Assembly: GCA_029238555.1 (NCBI GenBank)
Contig: JAQWFV010000049.1
Location: 1 to 29,785 of the forward strand
Direction: 5' to 3'
DNA: 29,785 nucleotides
DNA from: Flavobacteriaceae bacterium
Lineage (GTDB): Bacteria; Bacteroidota; Bacteroidia; Flavobacteriales; Flavobacteriaceae
This document shows positions 8,530-16,925 of this stretch, piece after piece. Position numbers and translations under genes: made by a program. A model generated the notes under the pieces. That model did no database searches. It was not told the DNA's origin and saw only the letters and a list, made by a program, of their open reading frames with translations. Numbering within the stretch: position 1 is the first letter of the stretch; each line of letters starts with the position of its first letter.

Positions 8530-8558
8530 CGACTAATATAATTTTTTAATTTTTAGTA

Positions 8559-8750
8559 ATGAACAAAGGAACAGTAAAATTCTTCAACGACACCAAAGGA
8601 TTCGGTTTTATCAGCGAAGAAGGAACAAGCAAAGAACATTTCGTACACATCTCAGGATTAATCGATGAGATTCGTGAAGGGGATGAAGTAGAATTCGAGC
8701 TTGAGCAAGGAAAAAAAGGATTGAATGCGGTAAACGTTAAAGTGATCTAA
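8559..8750 (+). CDS. CspA-family cold-shock protein
   Basis: A 63-residue single cold-shock domain, slightly shorter than the usual 65-70. RNP1 (KGFGFI, 13-18) and RNP2 (HFVHIS, 27-32) are intact, so it should bind single-stranded RNA or DNA and act as an RNA chaperone. The gene stands alone between its own promoter and a strong terminator. The leader is far too short for the long thermosensor 5' UTR known from E. coli cspA. Confidence 0.95.
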   Translation: MNKGTVKFFNDTKGFGFISEEGTSKEHFVHISGLIDEIREGDEVEFELEQGKKGLNAVNVKVI

Positions 8751-8772
8751 TCATATACAACCTTTTCAAAAC

Positions 8773-8803
8773 AAAAGCCTGTCCAATTGGACAGGCTTTT
8801 TTT
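8773..8803 (+). terminator. Terminator of the cold-shock gene
   Basis: An 11-bp perfect stem (AAAGCCTGTCC at 8774-8784 and its complement at 8789-8799) around AATT, followed by a run of T. It begins 23 bases after the stop codon. Confidence 0.92.
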
Positions 8804-8858
8804 ATGAAATTAAACCACTTAAGGCCTCCTGAGGCTTGGGTCAAAAATATTTTTAGTT

Positions 8859-8895
8859 TACTGACAACACCATTTCTGATATGGTGCTGCCAGTA
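8859..8895 (-). terminator. Hairpin downstream of the immunophilin gene
   Basis: Two 15-base arms (8859-8873 and 8881-8895) with a 7-base loop. On the minus strand they pair throughout with two G-U wobbles; on the plus strand the same positions would be A-C mismatches. The structure therefore belongs to the minus-strand transcript, 11 bases beyond the stop at 8907. A short T-rich stretch follows, so it may terminate or protect the 3' end. Confidence 0.6.
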
Positions 8896-8906
8896 AAAAT
8901 ATCATA

Positions 8907-9839
8907 TTATTTAGCTCCAACGAGCTCAACATCAAATACCAAAATAGCGTCTGGAGGAATAACACCACCAGCACCCGCACTTCCATAAGCCAAATCAGAT
9001 GGTATGACAAATCGGGCTTTATCTCCTACATGTAATAGTTGTAATCCTTCATCCCAACCTGAAATTACTTGACCAATCCCTAATTGAAACTCAATAGGCT
9101 CTTTTCTCTTATAAGAGGAATCAAAAACAGTTCCGTCTATAAGTGCTCCTTGATAATGCACAGAAACTTGTTGCCCCTTTTCTGCTTTAACACCAGAACC
9201 TTTTTGAATAATCTGATACCTCAATCCTGAGGCAGTTTCAGAAAAACCAGCAGACACTTTATCCAAAGCTTCTTTTTGAGCCGCTCTGGCCTCAGCCATA
9301 CGCTTTTCTCTAGATCCCTCAAAAGTTCTGAAAGCTTCCACAGCATTCCAGGCCTCAGCAGCTGCACCAACCCTTATAATTTCTAAAGTATCTAAAGTGT
9401 CTCCTTGAGCAATCGCATCTACCACTTCTTGCCCTTCTACTACATGTCCAAAAACAGTGTGTTTATTATCTAACCAAGGAGTCGCTACGTGTGTTATGAA
9501 AAACTGGGTCCCATTAGTCCCAGGACCAGCATTTGCCATAGACAAAACACCAGGACCATTGTGGGTTAAGTCTGGGTGAAATTCGTCGTCAAACTTATAA
9601 CCACCATCTCCAGTACCTGTTCCCAAAGGGCAACCCCCTTGTATCATAAAATCTGGAATAACCCTGTGGAATTTTAATCCATCGTAATATGGAGTACCCT
9701 GAGGTTTCACTTTATTTTCTAAATTACCCTCTGCCAATGCGACTAAGTTACCTACAGTACCAGGCGTCTTGTCATGAGTTAATTTAACTGTAATAGCGCC
9801 TTTTGAAGTATTAAATTTGGCGTAAATTCCGTCTTGCAT
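8907..9839 (-). CDS. Dual-family immunophilin: cyclophilin fused to FKBP (peptidylprolyl isomerase)
   Basis: A 310-residue protein joining two unrelated prolyl isomerase folds. Residues about 3-153 are cyclophilin, with FHRVIPDFMIQGG, the NGTQFFIT block and the conserved Trp in ATPWLDNKHTVFG. A charged helical linker (about 165-200) leads to an FKBP domain (about 205-310) with GQVISGWDEGLQL and IPSDLAYGSAGAGGVIPP. Both active sites look complete. Proteins of this order (cyclophilin first) are known as CFBP dual-family immunophilins and have been described in Flavobacterium. There is no signal peptide, so it is probably cytoplasmic. The frame also opens at a GTG six bases upstream; the ATG at 9839 is preferred. 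It is 36 bases after the M28 peptidase. Confidence 0.92.
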   Translation of the reverse strand: MQDGIYAKFNTSKGAITVKLTHDKTPGTVGNLVALAEGNLENKVKPQGTPYYDGLKFHRVIPDFMIQGGCPLGTGTGDGGYKFDDEFHPDLTHNGPGVLSMANAGPGTNGTQFFITHVATPWLDNKHTVFGHVVEGQEVVDAIAQGDTLDTLEIIRVGAAAEAWNAVEAFRTFEGSREKRMAEARAAQKEALDKVSAGFSETASGLRYQIIQKGSGVKAEKGQQVSVHYQGALIDGTVFDSSYKRKEPIEFQLGIGQVISGWDEGLQLLHVGDKARFVIPSDLAYGSAGAGGVIPPDAILVFDVELVGAK

Positions 9840-9861
9840 AATCACTTTTTTTAATGAGGGG

Positions 9862-9869
9862 CAAATATA
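9862..9869 (-). promoter_or_regulatory. -7 element before the immunophilin gene
   Basis: On the minus strand TATATTTG followed by C matches the Bacteroidota -7 consensus in the short gap after the M28 peptidase gene. It would place a start near 9856, 17 bases before the ATG. No convincing -33 element was found. Confidence 0.4.
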
Positions 9870-9875
9870 AACATT

Positions 9876-11270
9876 CTATTTAATTTCAGTGGTCTCTAAA
9901 CCATAGCGATCAAATAAATATACCAAAGCAGTCATAGCCGCTGCACCCATATCCAACTCTCTTTTATTCACCGCGTCAAAAGTATCTGTAGCAGCATGGT
10001 GGTGGTCAAAGTAACGCTGTGAATCTGGCCTTAATCCAGCCAAAACAATACCCTCTTTCTTTAAAGGACCAATATCTGCTCCAGAACCACCTTCTGTGAA
10101 AGTGTGGGCCATATAAGGTTCAAAATAAGCTTTCCATTCCATGATTTGAGTCATATTTCCTGTAGCAGCATCAAAAGAAAAACCCCTTGGCGTAAAGCCT
10201 CCAGAATCACTCTCAAGGGCAAATATATGACGTTCTCCTAATTCATTTGCTCTATTAGCATAGGCAGTTCCTCCCCTAAGTCCATTTTCTTCATTCATAA
10301 ACATTACTACCCTAATAGTTCTTTTTGGGGTGTAGTGTAACTTTTTTAATATCTCTAAAACGGCCATACTTTGGACACATCCAGCGCCGTCGTCATGAGC
10401 ACCATCTCCAACATCCCATGAATCCAAATGCCCTCCAACAACAATAATCTCCTCAGGGAATTCACTTCCTCTGATCTCTCCAATTACATTGTGAGAAGGT
10501 ACATCTGCAAGTGTTCTACAGTTTTGTTTAAAATAAAATTTTAAAGAAGGGTTTAAAGCTAGTGTGGTACTTAAAAAATTCGCATGATTTGTAGACACTG
10601 CAGCAGCTGGTATTTTCATAGCGTCAGGAAGGTCGCCATAAGACATTCCACCGGTGTGAGGAAAATCATCTAATCTCAAGTTCATAGACCTTACTATCAC
10701 ACCAACAGCTCCGTATTTAGATGCCTCAGCAGCCCCTTTAGACCTTTGATCTACCGCTTTTGAATAAGCCCCAAATGTGTTAATCATCTTAGGATCCATT
10801 GGTCTATTGAAAAAGACAATTTTACCAGAAATAGCCTTTTTACCTAAAGCTTTCAATTCATCCAATGAACTCACCTCAATGAGTTCCGCTTTAATTCCTA
10901 AAGAAGGGGTCGCCACAGAACCACCCAAAGCTAGGATGGGAATATTAGTAGTTGCTCCAGGAGACAATTCCATATAAGCAAATTCAGGAGTACCCCTTAC
11001 CCATTTTGGCACAGTAATATCTTGCTTCCACACCTTGTCTATATTCAAATCTTGAATCACTTTAAAGGTGTAATCTACAGCCTGTTCTGCCTGAATTGAA
11101 CCAGACAAACGTCCCCCTATTTGGTTGGACAAATGATTGAGCCAATCATACGATTTGCTGTCACTTAGAGCAGTGTCGTAAATACGATTAATAAAAGCTT
11201 TGTCTTGATGCTCTTGGGCTTGAAGGCTCATGCTGAACAAGGCGCAAAGAAGCCATATGTTTTTTTTCAT
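9876..11270 (-). CDS. Secreted M28-family zinc aminopeptidase (carboxypeptidase Q-like)
   Basis: An exported co-catalytic zinc peptidase of 464 residues. A signal peptide (MKKNIWLLCALFSMSLQAQ) is followed by a protease-associated insert (about 120-245) and the M28 catalytic domain. Zinc ligands are recognisable: His 281 in GGHLDSWDVGDGAHDDGAG, Asp 293 or 294 in the same block, Glu 328 beside the catalytic Glu 327 in MNEENG, Asp 355 in ESDSGG and a His in FDHHHAATD (423-425). This order matches plasma glutamate carboxypeptidase and bacterial relatives that cleave dipeptides or N-terminal residues. It should act in the periplasm. It lies 24 bases after the sigma-54-type regulator gene and 36 before the immunophilin. 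Confidence 0.92.
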   Translation of the reverse strand: MKKNIWLLCALFSMSLQAQEHQDKAFINRIYDTALSDSKSYDWLNHLSNQIGGRLSGSIQAEQAVDYTFKVIQDLNIDKVWKQDITVPKWVRGTPEFAYMELSPGATTNIPILALGGSVATPSLGIKAELIEVSSLDELKALGKKAISGKIVFFNRPMDPKMINTFGAYSKAVDQRSKGAAEASKYGAVGVIVRSMNLRLDDFPHTGGMSYGDLPDAMKIPAAAVSTNHANFLSTTLALNPSLKFYFKQNCRTLADVPSHNVIGEIRGSEFPEEIIVVGGHLDSWDVGDGAHDDGAGCVQSMAVLEILKKLHYTPKRTIRVVMFMNEENGLRGGTAYANRANELGERHIFALESDSGGFTPRGFSFDAATGNMTQIMEWKAYFEPYMAHTFTEGGSGADIGPLKKEGIVLAGLRPDSQRYFDHHHAATDTFDAVNKRELDMGAAAMTALVYLFDRYGLETTEIK

Positions 11271-11294
11271 TATTCGTTGTTTTTTAATTTTTAT

Positions 11295-12464
11295 TTAATT
11301 TTTAGAAGCGAATAAACTTACATCTTTAACACTTATTTCTGAGGCACCTAAAATCAATAAGCGCTCTACAACATTTCGCAATTCTCTAATATTTCCAGAC
11401 CAATCATATGATTGAAGGGCACTAATGGCCTCAGGTGAAAACACCTTAGGCTGCGTTCCCTGTGTGTGGGCAATTTGCTTTGAAAAATGACTGATCAGTA
11501 AAGGAATGTCCTCTTTGCGTTCATTTAAAGCCGGAACCTCAATTATAATGACAGCCAAACGGTGGTATAAATCTTCTCTAAACCGTCCTGCTTTAATTTC
11601 CTCTTTAAGATTTTTATTAGTGGCGGCTAAAACCCGCACATCTACTTTAATGTCTTTATCAGAGCCTACTCTTGAGATTTTTTGCTCTTGTAAAGCCCTG
11701 AGAACTTTAGCCTGAGCAGAAAGACTCATATCTCCAATTTCATCTAAAAATAAGGTACCTCCGTGGGCCATTTCAAATTTACCAGAACGGTCCTTTACCG
11801 CAGAAGTAAAAGCTCCTTTAACATGACCAAACAACTCGCTTTCAATAAGTTCCGAAGGAATAGCAGCGCAATTAACTTCTACAAATGCAGCAGTTACCCT
11901 GGGTCCCTTTTCGTGAAGCCAATGGGCAACCAATTCCTTTCCACTCCCATTTGGACCAGTAATCAAAACCCTAGCATCTGTAGGAGCCACTTTGTCAATC
12001 ATTTGCTGAATATGAGATATGGCCTTACTCTCACCGATCATTTCATATCCTTTAGACACTTTCTGCTTGAGCAATGTGTTTTCTACTAACAAATCTTTTT
12101 TCTCAAGGGCATTCCTTGCTGCGGTTAACAACCTGTTTAAATCTGGTGGTTTAGAGATATAGTCAAAAGCACCCAAACGCATTGTTTCTACAGCAGTTTC
12201 AAGATCCCCATGACCAGAAATCATAATAAATGAAGTAAATGGTGCAACTTCCTTTGCTTTAATGAGCACTTCTACCCCATCCATTTTAGGCATTTTAATA
12301 TCACACAAAACTAGGGCATAGTCCTTATTTTGAATCATGTCAATAGCAGATTGCCCATCGTAGGCAGCCTCTATCTCATAGGTATCAAAAGCTTCTGCGA
12401 GAATTTTAACAAGCACCCTGCTTATGGCTGCTTCATCTTCAACAACAAGAATATTTGAATTCAT
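11295..12464 (-). CDS. NtrC-like sigma-54 response regulator without a DNA-binding domain
   Basis: A 389-residue protein with a receiver domain (about 3-120; acidic pocket Glu 9/Asp 10, phosphoacceptor Asp 55, Lys 105) and a sigma-54 AAA+ domain (about 140-370). Walker A is GPNGSGKE (170-177), the sigma-54 contact loop reads GAFTSA instead of GAFTGA (217-222), Walker B is FLDEIG (239-244), and the arginine-finger region [11 protein letters not shown] follows. The chain ends 32 residues after NIRELRNV, so the Fis-type helix-turn-helix of NtrC (469 residues) is absent. The stop is genuine: only 24 bases remain before the next gene. Such activators can work from solution or through partners. It starts on the base next to the mscS stop. 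No histidine kinase is encoded nearby. Confidence 0.9.
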   Translation of the reverse strand: MNSNILVVEDEAAISRVLVKILAEAFDTYEIEAAYDGQSAIDMIQNKDYALVLCDIKMPKMDGVEVLIKAKEVAPFTSFIMISGHGDLETAVETMRLGAFDYISKPPDLNRLLTAARNALEKKDLLVENTLLKQKVSKGYEMIGESKAISHIQQMIDKVAPTDARVLITGPNGSGKELVAHWLHEKGPRVTAAFVEVNCAAIPSELIESELFGHVKGAFTSAVKDRSGKFEMAHGGTLFLDEIGDMSLSAQAKVLRALQEQKISRVGSDKDIKVDVRVLAATNKNLKEEIKAGRFREDLYHRLAVIIIEVPALNERKEDIPLLISHFSKQIAHTQGTQPKVFSPEAISALQSYDWSGNIRELRNVVERLLILGASEISVKDVSLFASKN

Positions 12465-13313
12465 TTATGAATGGTTATAGAAGTGAACATCTCTTTGTGG
12501 AAAGGGAATAGACACATTGTTATCTTTAAATATCGCTGCCATTTTATAACGAATCTCACTTTTCAACTTAGGATCACCAAATGAATCAGCAATGGAAAAA
12601 TGCAATGAGAATACTAGAGCTGAATCTCCAAAGTCATCGAATAAAACAAATGGTTTAGGAGATTTCAACACCCCTTTTTGCGCCTCAGCAACAGACAGCA
12701 GTAAGTCCGTCACTAAATTTATATCTGAAGCATAAGACACCCCTATGGTGACTTTTTCTCGAGTCGTTTTATGGTTTTGTGTATAATTAAAAATACTGTT
12801 TGTAAGAAAAATATGGTTGGGAATGACAATTACTTTGTCATCTCGAGTAATTGCTCTAGTCGTTCTCAATCTAATTTCGAATACCTTACCCACCTTTTGA
12901 TCTACTTCAATAATATCTCCAACGTGTAGCGATTGATCTAAAATGATCAAAATACCTGAAATAATATCTTGAAATAAATATTGTAAGGCAAAACCCAGAC
13001 CAACAAATAAGGCAGCTGAAGCTGTTAGAAAAACAGTGAGGTCAATTCCTGAGGAATGTAACACGGTGACTGTAACTAATATATAAAAGAGGTACTTTAA
13101 AAAACCGAATATGCTGGTGAACTTGTTTTTGTCTTCTTCTGGTAATTTTGCATTAACAATCTTTTTAATGAGCTTTAAAAGGTAACTCACAAAAATAAGG
13201 GCAGCTATAATTAAGAGAACTGTTCCTATTGTTATGTGAACGGTGTCCGATGGGAATAAGGAGGTGGTCAGTATATTTTTTATGAGTCCTAAAAATTTCT
13301 GAATCGCGTTCAT
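12465..13313 (-). CDS. MscS-family small-conductance mechanosensitive channel
   Basis: A 282-residue inner-membrane channel, close to E. coli MscS (286). Three hydrophobic segments (about 25-47, 67-88, 92-125) precede a beta-rich cytoplasmic domain. The third, GLGFALQYLFQDIISGILIIL, is the pore-lining helix; GDIIEVDQKVGKVFEIRLRTT and IPNHIFLTNSIFNYT are the conserved beta-domain blocks. The C-terminal region ends in PFPQRDVHF, typical of the family. It would protect against osmotic downshock. Its stop codon touches the ATG of the sigma-54-type regulator, so the two are translationally linked. A near-consensus -7 (TTTATTTG, 13340-13347, minus) lies upstream without a clear -33. Confidence 0.93.
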   Translation of the reverse strand: MNAIQKFLGLIKNILTTSLFPSDTVHITIGTVLLIIAALIFVSYLLKLIKKIVNAKLPEEDKNKFTSIFGFLKYLFYILVTVTVLHSSGIDLTVFLTASAALFVGLGFALQYLFQDIISGILIILDQSLHVGDIIEVDQKVGKVFEIRLRTTRAITRDDKVIVIPNHIFLTNSIFNYTQNHKTTREKVTIGVSYASDINLVTDLLLSVAEAQKGVLKSPKPFVLFDDFGDSALVFSLHFSIADSFGDPKLKSEIRYKMAAIFKDNNVSIPFPQRDVHFYNHS

Positions 13314-13500
13314 AAGAGTTGTTTACGCTTCTAAAATAGCAAATAAACTGACACCAAGAGCTGTTTAAAAGCAAAACCCACCCTTAAAACAAGTTCTAAG
13401 GATGGGAAAAAAAATTGCTATGAAAAAGAATTACCTAATAGCTGTACTATTAAGTAAAAATCAAATATACACAAATTCTCAATAAAAAATAAAAAAAACG

Positions 13501-14607
13501 CTAAGCAAACATATCTTTTACCTTTTCAAAAAATGACTTATCTGATTTTTCAGGCCTTGGCTCAAAATTTTCATCACCTTGCATTTTTTCAAAAAATGCC
13601 TTTTGTTCCTTATTCAATTCTTTTGGTGTCCATACATTAACATGCACCAATAAATCTCCGGCTCCATACCCGTTAATACTCTTAATACCTTTCCCTCTGA
13701 GCCTAAGGATTTTTCCAGATTGAAGCCCTGGTTCAAGTTTAATTCTGGCTTTACCAGAAACAGTATCTATATCTTTAGAGGTTCCTAACACAGCATCTGA
13801 CAAGCTGATATACAAATCATAATGAAGATTGTCTCCTTCTCTTTTTAAAGTATCGTGCTCTAGGGTTTCAATCGCTACAATTAAGTCTCCAGGAACTCCA
13901 TTACCAGGAGCATCATTTCCTTTCCCACCAACTTTTAGTTGCATACCATCTTCTACACCTGCTGGTATTTGTATGCTCACGGTATCTTCTTGAACCACCA
14001 TTCCTTGAGCATCTGCATCTTTAGGTTTACTGTCTATAATCTGACCACTACCAGAACAAGTACTACAGGTGGCTGCCGTTTGCATTCTACCTAATATGGT
14101 ATTGGCAATTTTAGTAACCTGACCCTGACCATTACAAGTAGAACAAGTTTTATAAGTCACTCCTTCTGCCTGTTTTTTCCTTCTGACTTTTACAGTCTTC
14201 TCTACCCCTTGTGCTACTTCTTCAAGATTTAGTTTCACCCTAATCCTAAGGTTACTTCCTTTAGCCCTGCGTTGTCCGCCACCGCCAAAGCCACCAAATC
14301 CGCCTCCAAAGGCTCCTCCAAAAACATCGCCAAATTGGCTAAATATGTCATCCATATTCATTCCGCCTCCACCGCCAAAGCCACCTTCAAATGCTTGGTG
14401 ACCGTATTGATCGTATTTGGACTTTTTATTTGGATCGCTTAAAACTTCATAAGCTTCTGCAGATTTTTTAAAAAGCTCTTCCGCTTTTGAATCGCCAGGA
14501 TTTTTATCCGGGTGGTACTCAATAGCTTTTTTCCTGTAAGCTTTTTTAATTTCTGCAGCTGTGGCGCTTTTAGAAATACCTAATATGTCGTAAAAATCTT
14601 CTTTCAT
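13501..14607 (-). CDS. dnaJ: Chaperone DnaJ with reduced zinc-finger region
   Basis: The Hsp40 co-chaperone of DnaK, 368 residues. The J domain has HPD at 32-34, followed by a long Gly/Phe region (about 73-111) and two C-terminal substrate-binding domains. Canonical DnaJ has four CxxCxGxG motifs; only two are present, CSTCNGQG (155-162) and CSTCSGSG (181-188). By spacing and flanking residues they match motifs 2 and 3, which form zinc centre II, while motifs 1 and 4 (zinc centre I) are missing. The surrounding frame is intact, so this is a lineage form and not damage. It follows grpE by 10 bases in the same transcript. Confidence 0.95.
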   Translation of the reverse strand: MKEDFYDILGISKSATAAEIKKAYRKKAIEYHPDKNPGDSKAEELFKKSAEAYEVLSDPNKKSKYDQYGHQAFEGGFGGGGGMNMDDIFSQFGDVFGGAFGGGFGGFGGGGQRRAKGSNLRIRVKLNLEEVAQGVEKTVKVRRKKQAEGVTYKTCSTCNGQGQVTKIANTILGRMQTAATCSTCSGSGQIIDSKPKDADAQGMVVQEDTVSIQIPAGVEDGMQLKVGGKGNDAPGNGVPGDLIVAIETLEHDTLKREGDNLHYDLYISLSDAVLGTSKDIDTVSGKARIKLEPGLQSGKILRLRGKGIKSINGYGAGDLLVHVNVWTPKELNKEQKAFFEKMQGDENFEPRPEKSDKSFFEKVKDMFA

Positions 14608-14617
14608 AAAAACTTAA

Positions 14618-15211
14618 TTAGTTTCCTACTACTACTTTTGGGTGACGTATAATTTTATCTCCTAATTGAAAACCCTTTTCAATAACATCAATCACCTTAC
14701 CCTTCATTTTCTTATCTGGGGCTGGTATTTGAGTAATTGCATCGTGCATTTCAGAATCAAAAGTATCTCCAGCAGACACTACTACCTCTTCTAAACCCTT
14801 ATTCTTTAATACCCCAATAAATTTATTTTGAATAAGACTGACGCCTTTATAAAGCTCTGAATCTTGCTCTTTTGACAATTCTTTCATAGCCCTCTCAAAG
14901 TCATCGACCACAGGTAACATAGCGACAATAACCTCTTGATTAGCTGTTTTAAAAAGATCCATTCTCTCTTTAGAAGTTCTTTTCTTATAATTTTCAAACT
15001 CTGCAAAAAGTCTTAGAAATTTATCCTGTTCACTAGCTACTGCTTTCTCTAACTTCTCTAAGCTTGTCTCGGCAGTCTCTTCGCTCTCAGCATCATTAAA
15101 TTCGCTAGAGCTATCTTGGTTAGATTCCTGACTATTTTCTGATGAAGTAACCTCAGTGTCTTGAACTTCTGTTTGTTCAGATGCTGCCGCATCTATATTC
15201 TCTTTACTCAT
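14618..15211 (-). CDS. grpE: Nucleotide exchange factor GrpE
   Basis: The nucleotide exchange factor for DnaK, 197 residues. An acidic, disordered N-terminal segment (to about residue 60) leads to the long dimerisation helix (LEKLEKAVASEQDKFLRLFAEFENYKKRT) and the beta domain ending in GFQLGDKIIRHPKVVVG, the family signature. The frame is open to a further ATG at 15253, but the MSKENIDA start at 15211 is chosen because the promoter -7 element (15239-15246) would lie inside the longer version. grpE and dnaJ form a two-gene heat-shock unit; dnaK is not in the window. Confidence 0.95.
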   Translation of the reverse strand: MSKENIDAAASEQTEVQDTEVTSSENSQESNQDSSSEFNDAESEETAETSLEKLEKAVASEQDKFLRLFAEFENYKKRTSKERMDLFKTANQEVIVAMLPVVDDFERAMKELSKEQDSELYKGVSLIQNKFIGVLKNKGLEEVVVSAGDTFDSEMHDAITQIPAPDKKMKGKVIDVIEKGFQLGDKIIRHPKVVVGN

Positions 15212-15238
15212 GTGATTCAATATTTCTAAAATACTACT

Positions 15239-15271
15239 CAAAAGTACTGCCAAAGCTGCAAAAATGCCAAA
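15239..15271 (-). promoter_or_regulatory. Promoter of grpE-dnaJ
   Basis: On the minus strand TACTTTTG (15239-15246) is an exact -7 match and TTTG (15268-15271) lies 21 bases upstream. A start near 15233 gives a leader of about 22 bases to the ATG at 15211. The -33 element overlaps the imperfect inverted repeat TGACATTTTGGCA (15265-15277, minus strand), which could be a stress-regulator site. Confidence 0.6.
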
Positions 15272-15296
15272 ATGTCATTCCTTTTATGACTTTCAA

Positions 15297-16208
15297 TTAC
15301 AACAAATCTTTAAGTGCCTGAGCTAAAGAAGGAAAATGAAATTTAAAACCTAAATCGTGCCACTGATCAGATTGCACTTTTTGACTTTCTAAAACCAGTT
15401 GTGCCATTTCTCCAAGTATTAAAGAAATAGCAAATCCAGGAATATTTGGCAATACAATAGGCTTATTAAGCTGTTTGGCTATGGCAGACACCAATTCATT
15501 TTGGGTAACGGGATTTGGTGCAACACCATTAAAAATACCCTCTGATTCATTTTTACATAAAAAAACAAACATTTGAGCTATATCTTCTTTGTGTATCCAA
15601 GACTGCCACTGCTGGCCACTTCCAAAAGCAGCGCCTACAAAATTTTTTATAGGGGCAACAAATTGAGGTAAGGCTCCTGCTTTCTGATCCAGTACTAAGC
15701 CTATTCTCAACTGGCCCAGTTTTAATCCAAGAGATACCATAGATTGATTGGCCGCTTCCCATGCCAAAACAGTCTTTCTTAGAAAAGAATCGCTTTCTTG
15801 GTCTATAGACCAATCTGAAGCGTAGTCTGTTGTGAAATTTGAGGGGTAATACCCAATCGCAGAGGCACCTAAAAAATAGGATATAGAATGGCCATTTAAT
15901 TGCTTAATTCCTTTTTTAAGCGTGTGAATACTATCTAATCTTGACTGTAGAATTCCTGATTTATTTTTCTTAGTCCACCTTTGAGCAATCGTGCTCCCAG
16001 CCAAATTAATAATGTGGGTGACCCCTTGAAAAGCATTTAAATCTATCGCTCCTTTGGAAGGATTCCACAGAAAAGCTTTCTCATTTTCCTTAGAGGTTAA
16101 CTTGTCCTTTGAGGTGGTTAAAAAGTGAATGGAAATGCCCTGAGAATGACATTGTTTTATAATTTCTTTTCCTATTAGACCGGTGGCTCCGGTAATCAAT
16201 ATTTTCAT
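15297..16208 (-). CDS. TIGR01777-family NAD(P)-dependent epimerase (SDR39U1-like)
   Basis: An extended short-chain dehydrogenase of 303 residues. The Rossmann nucleotide-binding motif GATGLIGKEI comes at residue 7, followed by THIINLAGSTIAQRW and ASAIGYYP (active-site Tyr region), then RIGLVLDQKAGALPQF. These are the family's usual blocks. The C-terminal DUF1731-like end (NVPGF-type NIPGFAISLILGEMAQLVLESQKV) is present. The true substrate of the family is unknown. The frame also extends three codons to a TTG, but the ATG at 16208 puts the start directly before the first beta strand. It lies 33 bases after mnmD. Confidence 0.88.
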   Translation of the reverse strand: MKILITGATGLIGKEIIKQCHSQGISIHFLTTSKDKLTSKENEKAFLWNPSKGAIDLNAFQGVTHIINLAGSTIAQRWTKKNKSGILQSRLDSIHTLKKGIKQLNGHSISYFLGASAIGYYPSNFTTDYASDWSIDQESDSFLRKTVLAWEAANQSMVSLGLKLGQLRIGLVLDQKAGALPQFVAPIKNFVGAAFGSGQQWQSWIHKEDIAQMFVFLCKNESEGIFNGVAPNPVTQNELVSAIAKQLNKPIVLPNIPGFAISLILGEMAQLVLESQKVQSDQWHDLGFKFHFPSLAQALKDLL

Positions 16209-16241
16209 AGCAATCAATATTAAAAAAAGGAGGGGTTAAAT

Positions 16242-16925
16242 TTAAATGATACTGTTCATGACGGGTTTGGTCGCTCTGAGCATTTCCCGCTTACCAGGCG
16301 GACCTTCAAGGCGTTCCACTAAAAATCCTACGCTAATCATAGCCCTTCTTACACTCCCTTTGGCAGCATAGGTCACTAAGACACCACCCGGACGCAGTGC
16401 TTCAAACATTTTTAAAAAAATGACTTCTGACCATAATTCAGGCTGCACCCTAAAACCAAAGGCGTCAAAATAAATAAGCTCATATTGACTAGAATCATTT
16501 ATATCTTGAAACTTTTTTTCAAGCTTCACTAAATTAAAAAATGATGCAATTTTTACTGGGACGTTCCATGGACTTTCATGCATTAATTCAAATACTTGAC
16601 GCCCTTCATTGTGATCCTTTAAGGATGCTACATAATCCATTGAAATGGCCTCATCAAAAGTAACCGGATAAGCTTCAACCCCATAATAATCAATAGTAAG
16701 TCCTTTATCCTGAGCTTCTAAATAAGTAATATAGGCATTTAAGCCCGTACCAAAACCAATTTCAAGCAAGGAAATAGCCTGGTTTTCAAAGAGAGATAAA
16801 CCATGTTTTATAAATACGTGATAGGCCTCTTGAATAGCACCATGCATAGAGTGATACTGTTCCTGCCAATCTTCTATCTGTAGTGTTTTTGAACCATCTG
16901 CAGTGGTTACAACTTTTCTTTTCAC
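16242..16925 (-). CDS. mnmD: tRNA (mnm5s2U34) methyltransferase MnmD
   Basis: A stand-alone version of the methyltransferase half of MnmC, which makes 5-methylaminomethyl-2-thiouridine at the wobble base of some tRNAs. The sequence shows TADGSKTLQIEDWQEQYHSMHGAIQEA, the SAM-binding LLEIGFGTGLNAYIT, and the catalytic-region YFDAFGFRVQPELW, ending GPPGKREMLRA. The 227-residue length fits MnmD without the FAD-dependent oxidase half found in E. coli MnmC. The start is GTG at 16925 (VKRKVVTTADG), which matches the family N-terminus; a TTG 18 bases upstream is less likely. A gap of 240 bases separates it from the divergent ilvE. Confidence 0.9.
   Translation of the reverse strand: MKRKVVTTADGSKTLQIEDWQEQYHSMHGAIQEAYHVFIKHGLSLFENQAISLLEIGFGTGLNAYITYLEAQDKGLTIDYYGVEAYPVTFDEAISMDYVASLKDHNEGRQVFELMHESPWNVPVKIASFFNLVKLEKKFQDINDSSQYELIYFDAFGFRVQPELWSEVIFLKMFEALRPGGVLVTYAAKGSVRRAMISVGFLVERLEGPPGKREMLRATKPVMNSII

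Noticed and set aside
13402..13485. A 27-codon frame (MGKKIAMKKNYLIAVLL and on) between dnaJ and mscS
   Set aside because: It resembles the front of a signal peptide but has no body, no clear promoter and no terminator. In such AT-rich sequence this occurs by chance; conservation data would be needed.
15254..15280. Sigma-54 promoter ahead of grpE (TGGCA followed by TTGC)
   Set aside because: Only seven bases separate GG and GC, while sigma-54 needs ten. A normal -7/-33 promoter explains the start better.
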